Below are positions 9,563 to 17,827 of a DNA stretch of 64,000 bases, piece after piece. The notes below the pieces were generated by a model. That model saw nothing but the letters and a program-made list of their open reading frames with translations, was not told the origin of the DNA and did no database searches. Where the stretch lies: contig NZ_CP054424.1 of assembly GCF_013334205.1 (NCBI RefSeq), positions 1,074,001-1,138,000 on the forward strand, in the 5' to 3' direction. A program made the position numbers and the translations under genes. How positions within the stretch are numbered: position 1 is the stretch's first letter; the number at the start of each line of letters is the position of its first letter. The stretch comes from Rhodoferax sp. BAB1. Lineage in GTDB: Bacteria; Pseudomonadota; Gammaproteobacteria; Burkholderiales; Burkholderiaceae_C.

Positions 9563-10598
9563 AGCGCTGGCTGATCCAGCGCGATAACGGCGCCTCGATG
9601 CGGCGCTCGAACACGAAGGCCAGCGCCACGCTGGCCAGCACGCTGAGGACCAGCGCGGCCACGGCCTCGCCCGCCTGGTCGCCACCCGTGCGTGCGTACA
9701 GCGCATTGCCCAGCATCAGCACCGGGAAGTGCACGAGGAAAAGCGCGTAGGACGTGCGGCCCAGCGCGTGCAGCGGCCGTGCGATGGCCGTTGGCAGTGC
9801 GTTCCCCGCATCCGCTCGTCGTGCCAGCACGATCAGCAGCAGGGCTACGCCCAGCGCCAATGCGATGCGGGTGCGCCAGTCCAGCAGCAGGGCCAGTGCG
9901 CCAAGTCCGGCCAGCAGGCCCAGCCAGCGCAGCGCATGGGGCGAGCGCGCCGCCCACCAGGCCAGCGCACCGAGTGCATAGCTGCCGAAGAAATAGGGCG
10001 CCCAGTCATCCCAGCCGGCGTCGCGGTTGAAATGCAGCAGCGAGGCCAGCATGAGCCCGGCCACCAGCCACAGGGCCGGTGCGGGCCGCGCGCTGCGCTG
10101 GCCCAGCCACAGCAGCAGCGCCAGCAGGGCATAGAGCTGCAGGTCGATGGCCACGTACCAGACCCCGGCCGACAGGGCTTCGGCATCTACCACGTCATGC
10201 AGCAGGAACAGGTGTGCCAGGGCCTGGCCCCAGCCTGGCGCGGCGGGGATGAAGTCGGCGTTCAGCCAGCTGCGCACCATGGCGGCAGCGGCGACGGCCA
10301 GCAGCATGGCCACGCCGAAGGGCAGGGCCAGGCGCAGGTAGCGCAGCAGCACGGCGCGTCCCAGATCGTCGGCGTCACCTCGCATGGCCGGCTGCAGGCC
10401 TTGCATGGCCAGGTAGCCCCCCAGCACCAGGAAGATCTGCACCGCCATGCGGGCGTAGTCGTAGAGCCAGCCCATGAGTGCGGGGGCGGCGAGGGCCGCC
10501 GCGTCGGCCAGCGGGCCGTAGGCCGAGAAGTGGTGCAGCACGATGAGCTGCGAACCGATGCACTTGAGCGCATCGATGTGCGTCTGCCGCGTCAGCAT
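9540..10598 (-). CDS. Membrane acyltransferase (acyltransferase-3 family)
   Basis: Integral membrane O-acyltransferase of 352 residues with about ten hydrophobic segments. The N-terminus IDALKCIGSQLIVLHHFSAY is the family's catalytic-His segment, usually written R-x(10)-H. Such enzymes acetylate exported glycans or lipids. It begins 6 bases after the stop of the transglutaminase-like gene, so the two form an operon, and it runs convergently into the TlpA gene. No SGNH domain is fused here, unlike the enzyme at 14434-16473. Substrate unknown. Confidence 0.8.
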   Translation of the reverse strand: MLTRQTHIDALKCIGSQLIVLHHFSAYGPLADAAALAAPALMGWLYDYARMAVQIFLVLGGYLAMQGLQPAMRGDADDLGRAVLLRYLRLALPFGVAMLLAVAAAAMVRSWLNADFIPAAPGWGQALAHLFLLHDVVDAEALSAGVWYVAIDLQLYALLALLLWLGQRSARPAPALWLVAGLMLASLLHFNRDAGWDDWAPYFFGSYALGALAWWAARSPHALRWLGLLAGLGALALLLDWRTRIALALGVALLLIVLARRADAGNALPTAIARPLHALGRTSYALFLVHFPVLMLGNALYARTGGDQAGEAVAALVLSVLASVALAFVFERRIEAPLSRWISQRFSSKRRA

Positions 10599-10604
10599 GA
10601 CAGA

Positions 10605-11780
10605 TCAGGTTCGGGGGATGGGCATGTCCGAGGTGCCGGGGCGCACCCAGCGCGCGAACTCGCGTGTGGTGTCCATGCAGCCGCCGGCTTCGGTGTAGAC
10701 GCCGCGCGGCTCGCGCCAGCGGGTCATGCGTGCCATCACCTGTGCCAGTTCGTCCGGGTTGGCAAGCGTGGCCTCGATCAGGGGCTCAATGCGCACTTCG
10801 TCGATCTGCGACTCACCCTGTTCGTCCTTGTACAGGCCGTGGCGCCAGTGGTAGATCTCCACGCACTTGCGCGTGAGGGTGTAGGGCTGGTGCTGCTTCC
10901 AGAAGTTCGTGAACAGGCCACCGCCCAGGTACATGACCCAGGAGCCCTCGAAACCGCAGGCGTCGGCCGAGGCCTCGTCGGGGTTGCGGAACCAGACGCG
11001 GTCGCCCGGCACGTAGTACAGCGGCGGCACCGGCTGCTCCAGCGAACCCTGCTCGCGCAGGAACACGGTGTGGAACTCCTCGGACATGATGGCGCGCTGG
11101 CGCCAGACCTCCTGCAGGCGCTCGAACAGCTCGGTGTTGCTGCGTGCCAGTTCCTGGGCAATGCCCAGCAGGGTGACGTATTCGGTGGCGCGGTAGCAGG
11201 AGAAGGAGTAGAGCCGGCCCGAGACTTCGGGCTGCGTGGTCTTGATCAGGGCCTCGATCAGCGGCACGCCCGGCAGCAGGGTGAAGCCCCGGTCCTCGTC
11301 GTAGGTCCAGCAGTCCTGCGGGCGCTCGGCGGCATTGGTGTCGAAGGCCAGCGTGGTGCGCCGGGCTGCCTGGACGATGTTGCGCCGGATGTGGAGGGCC
11401 GATTCGAACTCGTCCAGGCTGGGGAAGTCCAGGCCGGTCGGGCTCATGAGCATGGTGACCAGGATCTCGCGTTGCAGATCGGTCTCGCTGTCCAGGGTGC
11501 GCAGGCCCAGGGTGTGGGCCAATTGCATGGTGTTGTGGCCCGGTGCCCAGGTCTGGGTGGCGGGGTGGTCCAGCCAGAGCCGCACCCCCTGGCCCTGCGG
11601 GTCCTGGCCGGCTTCGGCATGGATCTGTGCTGCCAGGTCGGTGGCGCCCAGCCGCTCCAAAAAGACACGGCGCACGCTCTCGGTACTTTGGGTGCCCTGG
11701 CCGCGCAGCAGGATGCCGCGACTGACGGGCCCTTGCCCTGTCTGCTCCATCGTGGTGTAGGTCTCCAGCAGCTTTCTCAT
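10605..11780 (-). CDS. Protein resembling bacterial transglutaminase Tgl
   Basis: About 391 residues, no signal peptide. The region from residue 188 recalls the Bacillus Tgl family: SFSCYRATEYVTLL (candidate nucleophile Cys195), PGDRVWFRNPD (258-268) and GFEGSWVMYLGGG (276-288). In Tgl the next catalytic element is GHG; here it is replaced by TNFW, so activity and even family are uncertain. Start ATG 11780 was chosen because the upstream extension of the frame lies antisense to a real gene. Operon with the acyltransferase. If Tgl-like, it would cross-link or deamidate glutamines; otherwise treat as hypothetical. Confidence 0.5.
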   Translation of the reverse strand: MRKLLETYTTMEQTGQGPVSRGILLRGQGTQSTESVRRVFLERLGATDLAAQIHAEAGQDPQGQGVRLWLDHPATQTWAPGHNTMQLAHTLGLRTLDSETDLQREILVTMLMSPTGLDFPSLDEFESALHIRRNIVQAARRTTLAFDTNAAERPQDCWTYDEDRGFTLLPGVPLIEALIKTTQPEVSGRLYSFSCYRATEYVTLLGIAQELARSNTELFERLQEVWRQRAIMSEEFHTVFLREQGSLEQPVPPLYYVPGDRVWFRNPDEASADACGFEGSWVMYLGGGLFTNFWKQHQPYTLTRKCVEIYHWRHGLYKDEQGESQIDEVRIEPLIEATLANPDELAQVMARMTRWREPRGVYTEAGGCMDTTREFARWVRPGTSDMPIPRT

Positions 11781-11954
11781 AGGTATGGCTATCAATATAC
11801 CCCATGCATTGTGGGGTTTAGCTTGGGGATTACTCCGGGGTGGGGCCACCTCGATAATCTGGGCAGCCACGGCTATTCCAGTCGTGCGCACGTCGTTCCG
11901 GAGCACCTTGACCTGCGCCGGCGGCGTTACCCCCACCATGACGGAGCTCTCTAA

Positions 11955-13067
11955 ATGACCACCGAACGTCGAACCTTCCTGAAGAACGCAGCCAGCCTGT
12001 CGGCCGCCTACACGCTGCCGGCCCTTGGCCTGGCGCAGACCGCGCCGGCGCAGCGCCAGTTCAACCCGCAGCCCGGCGCCTGGCGTACCTTCGAGGTCAC
12101 CACCCGCGTCGACATCCAGCAGGCCGAGGGCGTCACCCATGTCTGGCTGCCGGTGCCTTCGGTCGACAGCGACTGGCAGCGTTCGCTCGACAGCAGTTAT
12201 GCCAGCAATGGCAGCACCCGCATGGGCAGCGACGCCGTTTATGGCGCGCGCCTGCTGCACGTGACGTTCGCGCCCGGCGAGAAAAACCCCTGGGTCGAGC
12301 TGAGCACCCGCATCCAGACCAATAACCGCGCCGTCGACTGGAGCGTGAAGACGCCGGCGCCGGAAGCCGCGAGTACCCTGCAGTTCTGGACCCGACCCAC
12401 GGCCCTGCTGCCCACCGACGGCATCGTGCGCAAGACGGCCCTGGAGGCCACCCGTGGCGCGAAGACCGACGTCGAGAAGGCCCGCGCCATCTACGACTGG
12501 GTGGTGGCCAACACCTGGCGCGAGCCCAAGGTGCGCGGCTGCGGCGAGGGTGACATCAAGACCATGCTGGAGACCGGCAATCTGGGCGGCAAGTGTGCCG
12601 ACCTGAACGCCGTCTTTGTCGGCCTGTGCCGTGCCGTGGGCCTGCCCGCACGCGACGTCTACGGCCTGCGCCTGGTGCCTTCGGCCTTCGGCTACAAGGA
12701 ACTCAGCGGCAACCCGGCCAGCCTCAAGGGCGCCCAGCACTGCCGCGCCGAGGTCTACCTCAAGGACCATGGCTGGGTGGCCATGGACCCGGCCGACGTG
12801 GCCAAGGTCATGCGCCTGGAAACGGCGCAGTGGATCAAGAACACCAGCGACCCGGTGGTGGCTCCCGTCAACCAGGCCCTGTTCGGCGGCTGGGAAGGCA
12901 ACTGGCTGGCCTGGAACATGGCGCATGACGTGGCCCTGCCGGGCGCCCAGGGCCCCAGGCTCGGTTTCCTGATGTACCCGGTGGCCGAGACCGCCGACGA
13001 ACGCCTGGACTCCTACTCACCCGACGCCTTCAAGTACCAGATCACGGCGCGCGAGATCAAGGCCTGA
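11955..13067 (+). CDS. Tat-exported transglutaminase-like cysteine protease-fold protein
   Basis: 370 residues. The Tat signal ERRTFLKNAA is followed by a hydrophobic stretch ending LGLAQ. A beta-sandwich-like N-terminal half precedes a transglutaminase-core domain with triad Cys214 (GGKCADLNAVF), His262 (AQHCRAEVYL) and Asp278 (AMDPADV). The presence of all three favours an active peptidase or acyltransferase acting in the periplasm. Start ATG 11955 has GGAG 10 bases upstream. It is divergent from the Tgl-like gene and followed by a strong hairpin terminator. Target unknown. Confidence 0.85.
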   Translation: MTTERRTFLKNAASLSAAYTLPALGLAQTAPAQRQFNPQPGAWRTFEVTTRVDIQQAEGVTHVWLPVPSVDSDWQRSLDSSYASNGSTRMGSDAVYGARLLHVTFAPGEKNPWVELSTRIQTNNRAVDWSVKTPAPEAASTLQFWTRPTALLPTDGIVRKTALEATRGAKTDVEKARAIYDWVVANTWREPKVRGCGEGDIKTMLETGNLGGKCADLNAVFVGLCRAVGLPARDVYGLRLVPSAFGYKELSGNPASLKGAQHCRAEVYLKDHGWVAMDPADVAKVMRLETAQWIKNTSDPVVAPVNQALFGGWEGNWLAWNMAHDVALPGAQGPRLGFLMYPVAETADERLDSYSPDAFKYQITAREIKA

Positions 13068-13088
13068 GTCACTTCAGCCGGGATAAAA

Positions 13089-13111
13089 AAAGGGCGCCAT
13101 CGGCGCCCTTT
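13089..13111. terminator. Bidirectional hairpin terminator
   Basis: AAAGGGCGCC, loop ATC, GGCGCCCTTT: a 10-bp perfect stem between the convergent transglutaminase and binding-protein genes, with A and T runs in the outer stem for both directions. Confidence 0.75.
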
Positions 13112-13149
13112 GCAATTCCCTCTGGAAACCCCCTCTCCCCCTCACACCT

Positions 13150-14280
13150 TCAATTGCGCAGCCGTCCGTTACGCGTGACCATGGCCAGTTCCACATACTT
13201 GCTGCCGTGGTTCTGCTCCGGGCCGTACTGCACGGTATACCCACCGACGTCATAGGTCCCCAGGTTGCGCAAGGCGGCCAGCAGGGCCTTGGCGTCACCC
13301 GGGCGCTTGCTGCGGCGCATGGCTTCGGTCAGCACCTTGGCGCCGATGCAGGCCTCCAGGTGCGTGCTGTTCATGGCCTTCTTCACGCCGGCATCCTGCA
13401 GGGCCTTGCCGCACTCACGGATGATGGGCAGGGAGGCGGAGGTGTTGGGCACCACCTGTGAAATGGAGGCGCCGGCGCCGGCCTCGCCCGCCGCGTCGAT
13501 GTACTGCTGGGCCCCGACGAAGGACAGGCTGGACATGGGCACGTAGAGCCCGCGTGCGGTCAATTGCTTGCTGATGTCGGCGGCCGGGCCGGAGAGCACG
13601 GTGTTGATGATGACCTCGGGCTTGAGGGCCATCAGGGCATTCATCCTGGCCGCATCGATGCCTGCATTGCGCTGCAGGGCGAAGGCCTTGGGGGTCTTGC
13701 CCTGGCGGACCAGGTAGTCGGTGACCACGCCCAGGTTCTGCACGCCGACCTCGTCGTCGTAGTGCACCACCACCACCTGCTTGAGGCCCAGGCTGGTCCA
13801 GAAGGCCAGCATCTTTTCGAGTTCGTCGCCGTAGGAGGCGCGCAGCGTGTAGACCACGGGGCTGGCCTTGCGCACCGGGTTGGCGCCGGAGAAGGGGGCG
13901 TAGAACAGCACGCCGGCCTTCTCTGCCTGGGGCATGGCGTCCAGGCTCAGCGTGGCCGAGCCGTAACCGAACAGGGCCACCAGGCCCTTGGTCTGCAGCA
14001 GCTTGCCGGTGTTCTCGCCGGCGATCTTGCGCTGGTTCTGGTCGTCCAGGGTGAGCAGCTCGACCGGGGCACCGGCCACGCCGCCCTGGGTATTGATCAT
14101 CTTGAAATAGGCCTGGGCGCCGTCGCGGATGTCCTGGCCGAACACGGCATTGCTGCCGGACAGCGGCGCGGACTGGCCGACGATCCAGGCGTTCTGGGCC
14201 TGGCTGTGAGCACCCAGCAGCAGGCCTGCGGCACACAGCAGGCTGGTGACTGCGCGGCGATGGAAGAACTGCTTGTTCAT
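13150..14280 (-). CDS. ABC-type branched-chain amino acid binding protein (LivK-like), copy 1
   Basis: Periplasmic type I binding protein, 376 residues. The signal peptide covers about residues 1-29 (ending HSQAQ). The mature part starts IVGQSAPLSGSNAVFGQDIRDG, the usual Leu/Ile/Val-receptor opening. It is closely related by eye to the protein at 16655-17767, sharing long stretches such as VLFYAPFSGANPVRK against ILFFAPFSGANPVRK. No permease or ATPase genes are adjacent, so it must use a distant transporter or act as a sensor partner. Ligand unknown. Confidence 0.87.
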   Translation of the reverse strand: MNKQFFHRRAVTSLLCAAGLLLGAHSQAQNAWIVGQSAPLSGSNAVFGQDIRDGAQAYFKMINTQGGVAGAPVELLTLDDQNQRKIAGENTGKLLQTKGLVALFGYGSATLSLDAMPQAEKAGVLFYAPFSGANPVRKASPVVYTLRASYGDELEKMLAFWTSLGLKQVVVVHYDDEVGVQNLGVVTDYLVRQGKTPKAFALQRNAGIDAARMNALMALKPEVIINTVLSGPAADISKQLTARGLYVPMSSLSFVGAQQYIDAAGEAGAGASISQVVPNTSASLPIIRECGKALQDAGVKKAMNSTHLEACIGAKVLTEAMRRSKRPGDAKALLAALRNLGTYDVGGYTVQYGPEQNHGSKYVELAMVTRNGRLRN

Positions 14281-14396
14281 GAAGAACCCCGGTCAAAAGA
14301 GTGAATGCCTGTATCGTGCGCGCCAGTTTGTTTCAGGACTAGCCCCGAAACAGAAACACCTGTATGCAGATGTACGGCGCTGTAAGAAAGTGTTGC

Positions 14397-14420
14397 AAAA
14401 CGCCTGCCAGGAAGCAGGCG
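14397..14420 (-). terminator. Rho-independent terminator of the OafA-SGNH gene
   Basis: On the minus strand, a 7-bp stem CGCCTGC/GCAGGCG with a 6-base loop is followed by TTTT. It starts 14 bases beyond the stop of the acyltransferase gene. Confidence 0.65.
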
Positions 14421-14433
14421 CCGGGGCCGCACC

Positions 14434-16473
14434 CTATCGCGGTTTCCAGTCGATAACGACAGGCTGTTCGGAGCGCAGGATGGCGGATACCGGGTCTGCC
14501 ATGGCGAGGCTCCGGGCCAGATGGGCCGCGCCGCTGGCCGTGAGGTGCCCCCGGTCGTAGATCATCAGCTTCTGACCCTGGAAGAGGGGGCAGGCCGCGC
14601 CGCGGCAGAAGAGGGAGATCTTGTCCACATAGCTGATGCCCTGTTCCAGCGCAAACGCGCGCATCGCGGCATTCAGGGAGACATTGCGCTGCTGGAAGCT
14701 TTGCTGGACATGGTCGTCGAAGGCGGTCGGGGGCGCGTAGTCGGAGAGGATGCGATAGACATCCTTCTTGAAGGTCAGCGAGGGACCGACCATCGCGATC
14801 TTCGGGACGTACTGCTTGTAGTGCGTGATGTCCGGCGCGATTTCTTCGAAGGAGCCTGGCCAGCGGGAGGTCAGCATCACCAGGTCGACAGGGTGGGTCC
14901 GGACATGCGCCATCGCGCCGTGCACCACCTTGCCGCAAAGGGTGTCGGGTTTCTGGTAGCGCTTCGAGATGGGAATGCAACCGCCATCGATGAAGGGCAC
15001 GAAGGTGATGTCGGGGTAGGCCATGGTCAGGGCCTGGTGGACATTGGCCGCGTGGCTGTCCCCCACCACCAGTACGACCCGCTTGCCCGATGGGGCGTCA
15101 GCGACTGTCTTGCCACAGCCGCCGCCGGCCAGGCGCCCGCCGGAGCAGAAGGCCTCCTGGTTGTTCACGGCGTTCGAGTCTTCCCGGATCTGCTGGAGCT
15201 CAGCCGAGTCCTTGCGCAGCTTGGGGATCAGCAAGGCGAGCTGGGCGGCCTCTTCCTGGCCCAGCGCGAAACTCAGGCGCATTTCCTGTTCCTGCGCCGT
15301 GGTGCTGGCGGGCTTCTGCTGCAGCAGCTTGCCCAGAGCGATGCGCCCATTCACCTCCCTGAAATCCAGGCCGTTGCGCTTGTAGGCATTGAAGCCGAGG
15401 TAGCCGATCAGGGCCAGCATCACCAGCAAAACCACGGGCACGGCGGGCGAGCCCATGCGCCGCGCGGGTGTCTCCACCAGGTGGTAGCCGATCACGGCCA
15501 GGGCAAAGCTCAGGCCCAGGGTGGCCAGGATCAGGGCCGGGGCCGGATCCACGACCAGCTCGTTCAGGAAGAACAGGGCGGGCCAGTGCCAGAGATAGAA
15601 GGAGTAGCTGGTCAGTCCCACGAAGACCAGGGCCTTGTGGCTGAGCGCCGTGCGCAGCGCTGCCGATTCGGCTGCGCCCATCAGCAGTGCTGCCGTGCCC
15701 AGGCAGGGCAGCAGCGCCAGGTAACCCGGGAAACCCGCGTCCTTGTCGATCAGCAGGCAGGCGCAGACCAGCAGGACGAGTCCCGTCCAGGCCAGCAGAT
15801 CGGCGAGGCGCCCCGTGATGCGGTATTTTCGCGTGAGCAGGACGGCGATGCCGCCCAGGGACAGTTCCCAGAACCGCGTGGTAGGCAGGTAATAGGCGGT
15901 GCTGGGGTCGCTGCGCGTGAGGTGGATGCCGTAGACCAGCGAGGCCAGGGAAATCACCAGCAGGAGCTTGAGCAGGGCGCCATCGTCCATCTTGCGGACC
16001 TGCCTGGCGTACACCAGCAGGACCGGCCAGACGAAATAGAACTGCTCCTCGATGGCCAGTGACCAGAGGTGCAGCAGAGGCTTGGCGCTGGCGTCCACAT
16101 CGAAATAACCGGACTCGCCCAGGTAGACGAAGTTGGAGATGAAGCCTGCCGCAGCGGCCATGTGCTTGCCCAGGGTGGCGTAGGCATCGGAATACAGCAC
16201 AAACCAGCCGAACAGAAAGGAGCTGGCCAGCACGACGGACAGGATGGGGAAGATGCGCTTGATCCGCCTGGCGTAGAAATGCCGGAACGAAAACCGGCCC
16301 GCATCCAGGTCGGAGACGATGAGCCCGGTGATCAGGAAGCCGGAAATGACAAAGAAGATGTCGACCCCTACAAAGCCGCCCGGCAGGAGCTGCGGGAAGG
16401 CATGGAAGACGACGACGGCAAGGATGGCAATGGCACGCAGGCCGTCGATGTCAGCGCGGTAGGTCGTGGTCAT
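14434..16473 (-). CDS. OafA-type O-acyltransferase with C-terminal SGNH domain
   Basis: 679 residues. The N-terminal 370 residues are an acyltransferase-3 membrane domain: RADIDGLRAIAILAVVVFHA carries the R-x(10)-H signature, followed by about ten helices. The C-terminal part is a periplasmic SGNH/GDSL-like domain: GDSHAANVHQAL has the nucleophile Ser, and the D..H pair is in DRGHLTASG near the end. Such fusions acetylate O-antigen, peptidoglycan or exopolysaccharide. Start ATG 16473 gives the canonical N-terminus. It sits between two LivK-like paralogues in the same direction, with no glycan gene nearby. Confidence 0.9.
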   Translation of the reverse strand: MTTTYRADIDGLRAIAILAVVVFHAFPQLLPGGFVGVDIFFVISGFLITGLIVSDLDAGRFSFRHFYARRIKRIFPILSVVLASSFLFGWFVLYSDAYATLGKHMAAAAGFISNFVYLGESGYFDVDASAKPLLHLWSLAIEEQFYFVWPVLLVYARQVRKMDDGALLKLLLVISLASLVYGIHLTRSDPSTAYYLPTTRFWELSLGGIAVLLTRKYRITGRLADLLAWTGLVLLVCACLLIDKDAGFPGYLALLPCLGTAALLMGAAESAALRTALSHKALVFVGLTSYSFYLWHWPALFFLNELVVDPAPALILATLGLSFALAVIGYHLVETPARRMGSPAVPVVLLVMLALIGYLGFNAYKRNGLDFREVNGRIALGKLLQQKPASTTAQEQEMRLSFALGQEEAAQLALLIPKLRKDSAELQQIREDSNAVNNQEAFCSGGRLAGGGCGKTVADAPSGKRVVLVVGDSHAANVHQALTMAYPDITFVPFIDGGCIPISKRYQKPDTLCGKVVHGAMAHVRTHPVDLVMLTSRWPGSFEEIAPDITHYKQYVPKIAMVGPSLTFKKDVYRILSDYAPPTAFDDHVQQSFQQRNVSLNAAMRAFALEQGISYVDKISLFCRGAACPLFQGQKLMIYDRGHLTASGAAHLARSLAMADPVSAILRSEQPVVIDWKPR

Positions 16474-16580
16474 GGAGGGTGATGGGGGTTTTTGTTATCG
16501 ACGGGGCCGCGCCCAGCCCGCGCGCCTGAGGGCACGCGGTCACCGTGGGATTCTAATGAGGGTCCGCTCCGCCTTGGAGC

Positions 16581-16613
16581 GGCGGCGCAGAGCCGGCGCA
16601 GAGCCGGCGCAGA
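16581..16613. repeat. Three tandem 11-bp GC-rich repeats
   Basis: Unit GCCGGCGCAGA repeated at 16592-16602 and 16603-16613, with a one-mismatch copy at 16581-16591. It follows a 7-bp stem hairpin (16564-16582). Located downstream of the LivK-like copy 2 gene, in a 181-bp gap that contains no gene. Confidence 0.7.
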
Positions 16614-16654
16614 GGGGCCGGTGCCACCTGGCACTCGGCCGGGGGCTATCGGAC

Positions 16655-17767
16655 TCAGTTGCGCAGCTTGCCGCCGCGCGTGACCATGCCCAGTTCCACG
16701 TACTTGCTGCCATGGTTCTGTTCCGGACCATAGCTGACGGTGAACCCGCCGGTGTCGTAAGTGCCCAGGTGACGCAGGGTACTCAGCAGGGCTTTGGCGT
16801 CGCCGGGCTTCTTGCTGCGGCGCATGGCCTCGGTCAGCACCTTGGCGGCGATGCAGGCTTCCAGGTGCGTGCTGTTCATGGCCTTCTTCACGCCGGCATC
16901 CTGCAGGGCCTTGCTGCATTCGCGGATGACGGGCAGCGAGGCGCCGGTGTTGGGCACGACCTGGGAGATGGATACGCCGGCCCCGGCTTCGCCGGCCGCG
17001 TCGATGTACTGCTGCGCGCCCACGAAGGACAGGCTGGACATGGGGATGTACATGCCGCGCGCCACCAGCTGCTTGCTGATCTCGGCGGCCGGGCCGGAGA
17101 GCACCGTGTTGATGATGACTTCAGGCTTGAGGGCGGCCAGCTGCGTGAAGCGGGCGTCGTCCAGCTTGGCATTGCGCTCCAGGGCGAAGGCCAGCGGCTG
17201 CTTGCCCTGGCGCGCCAGGTAGTCCTTGACCACCCCCAGGTTCTGGATGCCGACCTCGTCGTCGTAGTGCACCACCACCACCTGCTTCATGCCGAAGCCG
17301 GTCCAGAAGGCCAGCATCTTTTCCAGCTCATCACCGTAGGAGGCACGCAGGGTGTGGACCACGGGGCTGGGTTTGCGCACGGGATTGGCACCCGAGAAGG
17401 GGGCGAAGAAGAGTATGCCGGCCTTCTCGGCCTGGGGCATGGCGTCCAGGCTCAGCGTGGCCGAGGCGTAACCGAAGAGGGCGACCAGGTTGCGGTTCTG
17501 CAGCAGCCTGGTGGTGTTCTCGCCGGCGATCTTGCGCTGGTTCTGGTCGTCCAGGGTGATGAGCTCGATGGGCACGCCATTCACACCGCCTTGGGCATTG
17601 ACTGACCTGAACCAGGCCAGGGCGCCGTCACGGATGTCCTGGCCGAACACGGCATTGCTGCCGGACAGCGGTGCCGACTGGCCGACGACCCAGTTGGACT
17701 GGGCCTGCAGGCCGCCATGAAAGAAGATGCCCAACGCGCAAAGTAGCGCTGCAATTTTTGTATTCAT
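16655..17767 (-). CDS. ABC-type branched-chain amino acid binding protein (LivK-like), copy 2
   Basis: Periplasmic type I binding protein, 370 residues, with signal peptide to about residue 23 (GGLQAQ) and mature start WVVGQSAPLSGSNAVFGQDI. It is a paralogue of the gene at 13150-14280 and differs mainly at the N-terminus and in scattered substitutions (for example EIITTVLS-region conserved, KLDDARFTQ replaced). ATG 17767 follows a GGTGA that lies inside a long hairpin. No cognate permease is near. Duplication on both sides of an acyltransferase is unusual. Confidence 0.87.
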   Translation of the reverse strand: MNTKIAALLCALGIFFHGGLQAQSNWVVGQSAPLSGSNAVFGQDIRDGALAWFRSVNAQGGVNGVPIELITLDDQNQRKIAGENTTRLLQNRNLVALFGYASATLSLDAMPQAEKAGILFFAPFSGANPVRKPSPVVHTLRASYGDELEKMLAFWTGFGMKQVVVVHYDDEVGIQNLGVVKDYLARQGKQPLAFALERNAKLDDARFTQLAALKPEVIINTVLSGPAAEISKQLVARGMYIPMSSLSFVGAQQYIDAAGEAGAGVSISQVVPNTGASLPVIRECSKALQDAGVKKAMNSTHLEACIAAKVLTEAMRRSKKPGDAKALLSTLRHLGTYDTGGFTVSYGPEQNHGSKYVELGMVTRGGKLRN

Positions 17768-17772
17768 AAGCA

Positions 17773-17820
17773 GTCACCATATAAGTCGCCACGAAAGTCT
17801 GAGGCGCCTTATATGGTGAC
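17773..17820. promoter_or_regulatory. Long inverted repeat covering the ribosome site of LivK-like copy 2
   Basis: Two 18-bp arms (17773-17790 and 17803-17820) match at 17 of 18 positions, with a 12-base loop. Read on the minus strand the hairpin contains the GGTGA that serves as the only Shine-Dalgarno candidate for ATG 17767. It also lies 8 bases past the CoA-transferase stop, so it could act as operon end and translational switch. It lacks a T run. Confidence 0.65.
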
Positions 17821-17827
17821 ATGCGAT

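Noticed and set aside
11781..12926. Upstream extension of the Tgl-like gene into the opposite transglutaminase gene
   Set aside because: The extension is antisense to a certain gene; the protein-like part starts at ATG 11780.
16581..16613. Tandem 11-bp units as a CRISPR-like array
   Set aside because: Units are directly adjacent with no spacers; simple GC-rich tandem repeat.
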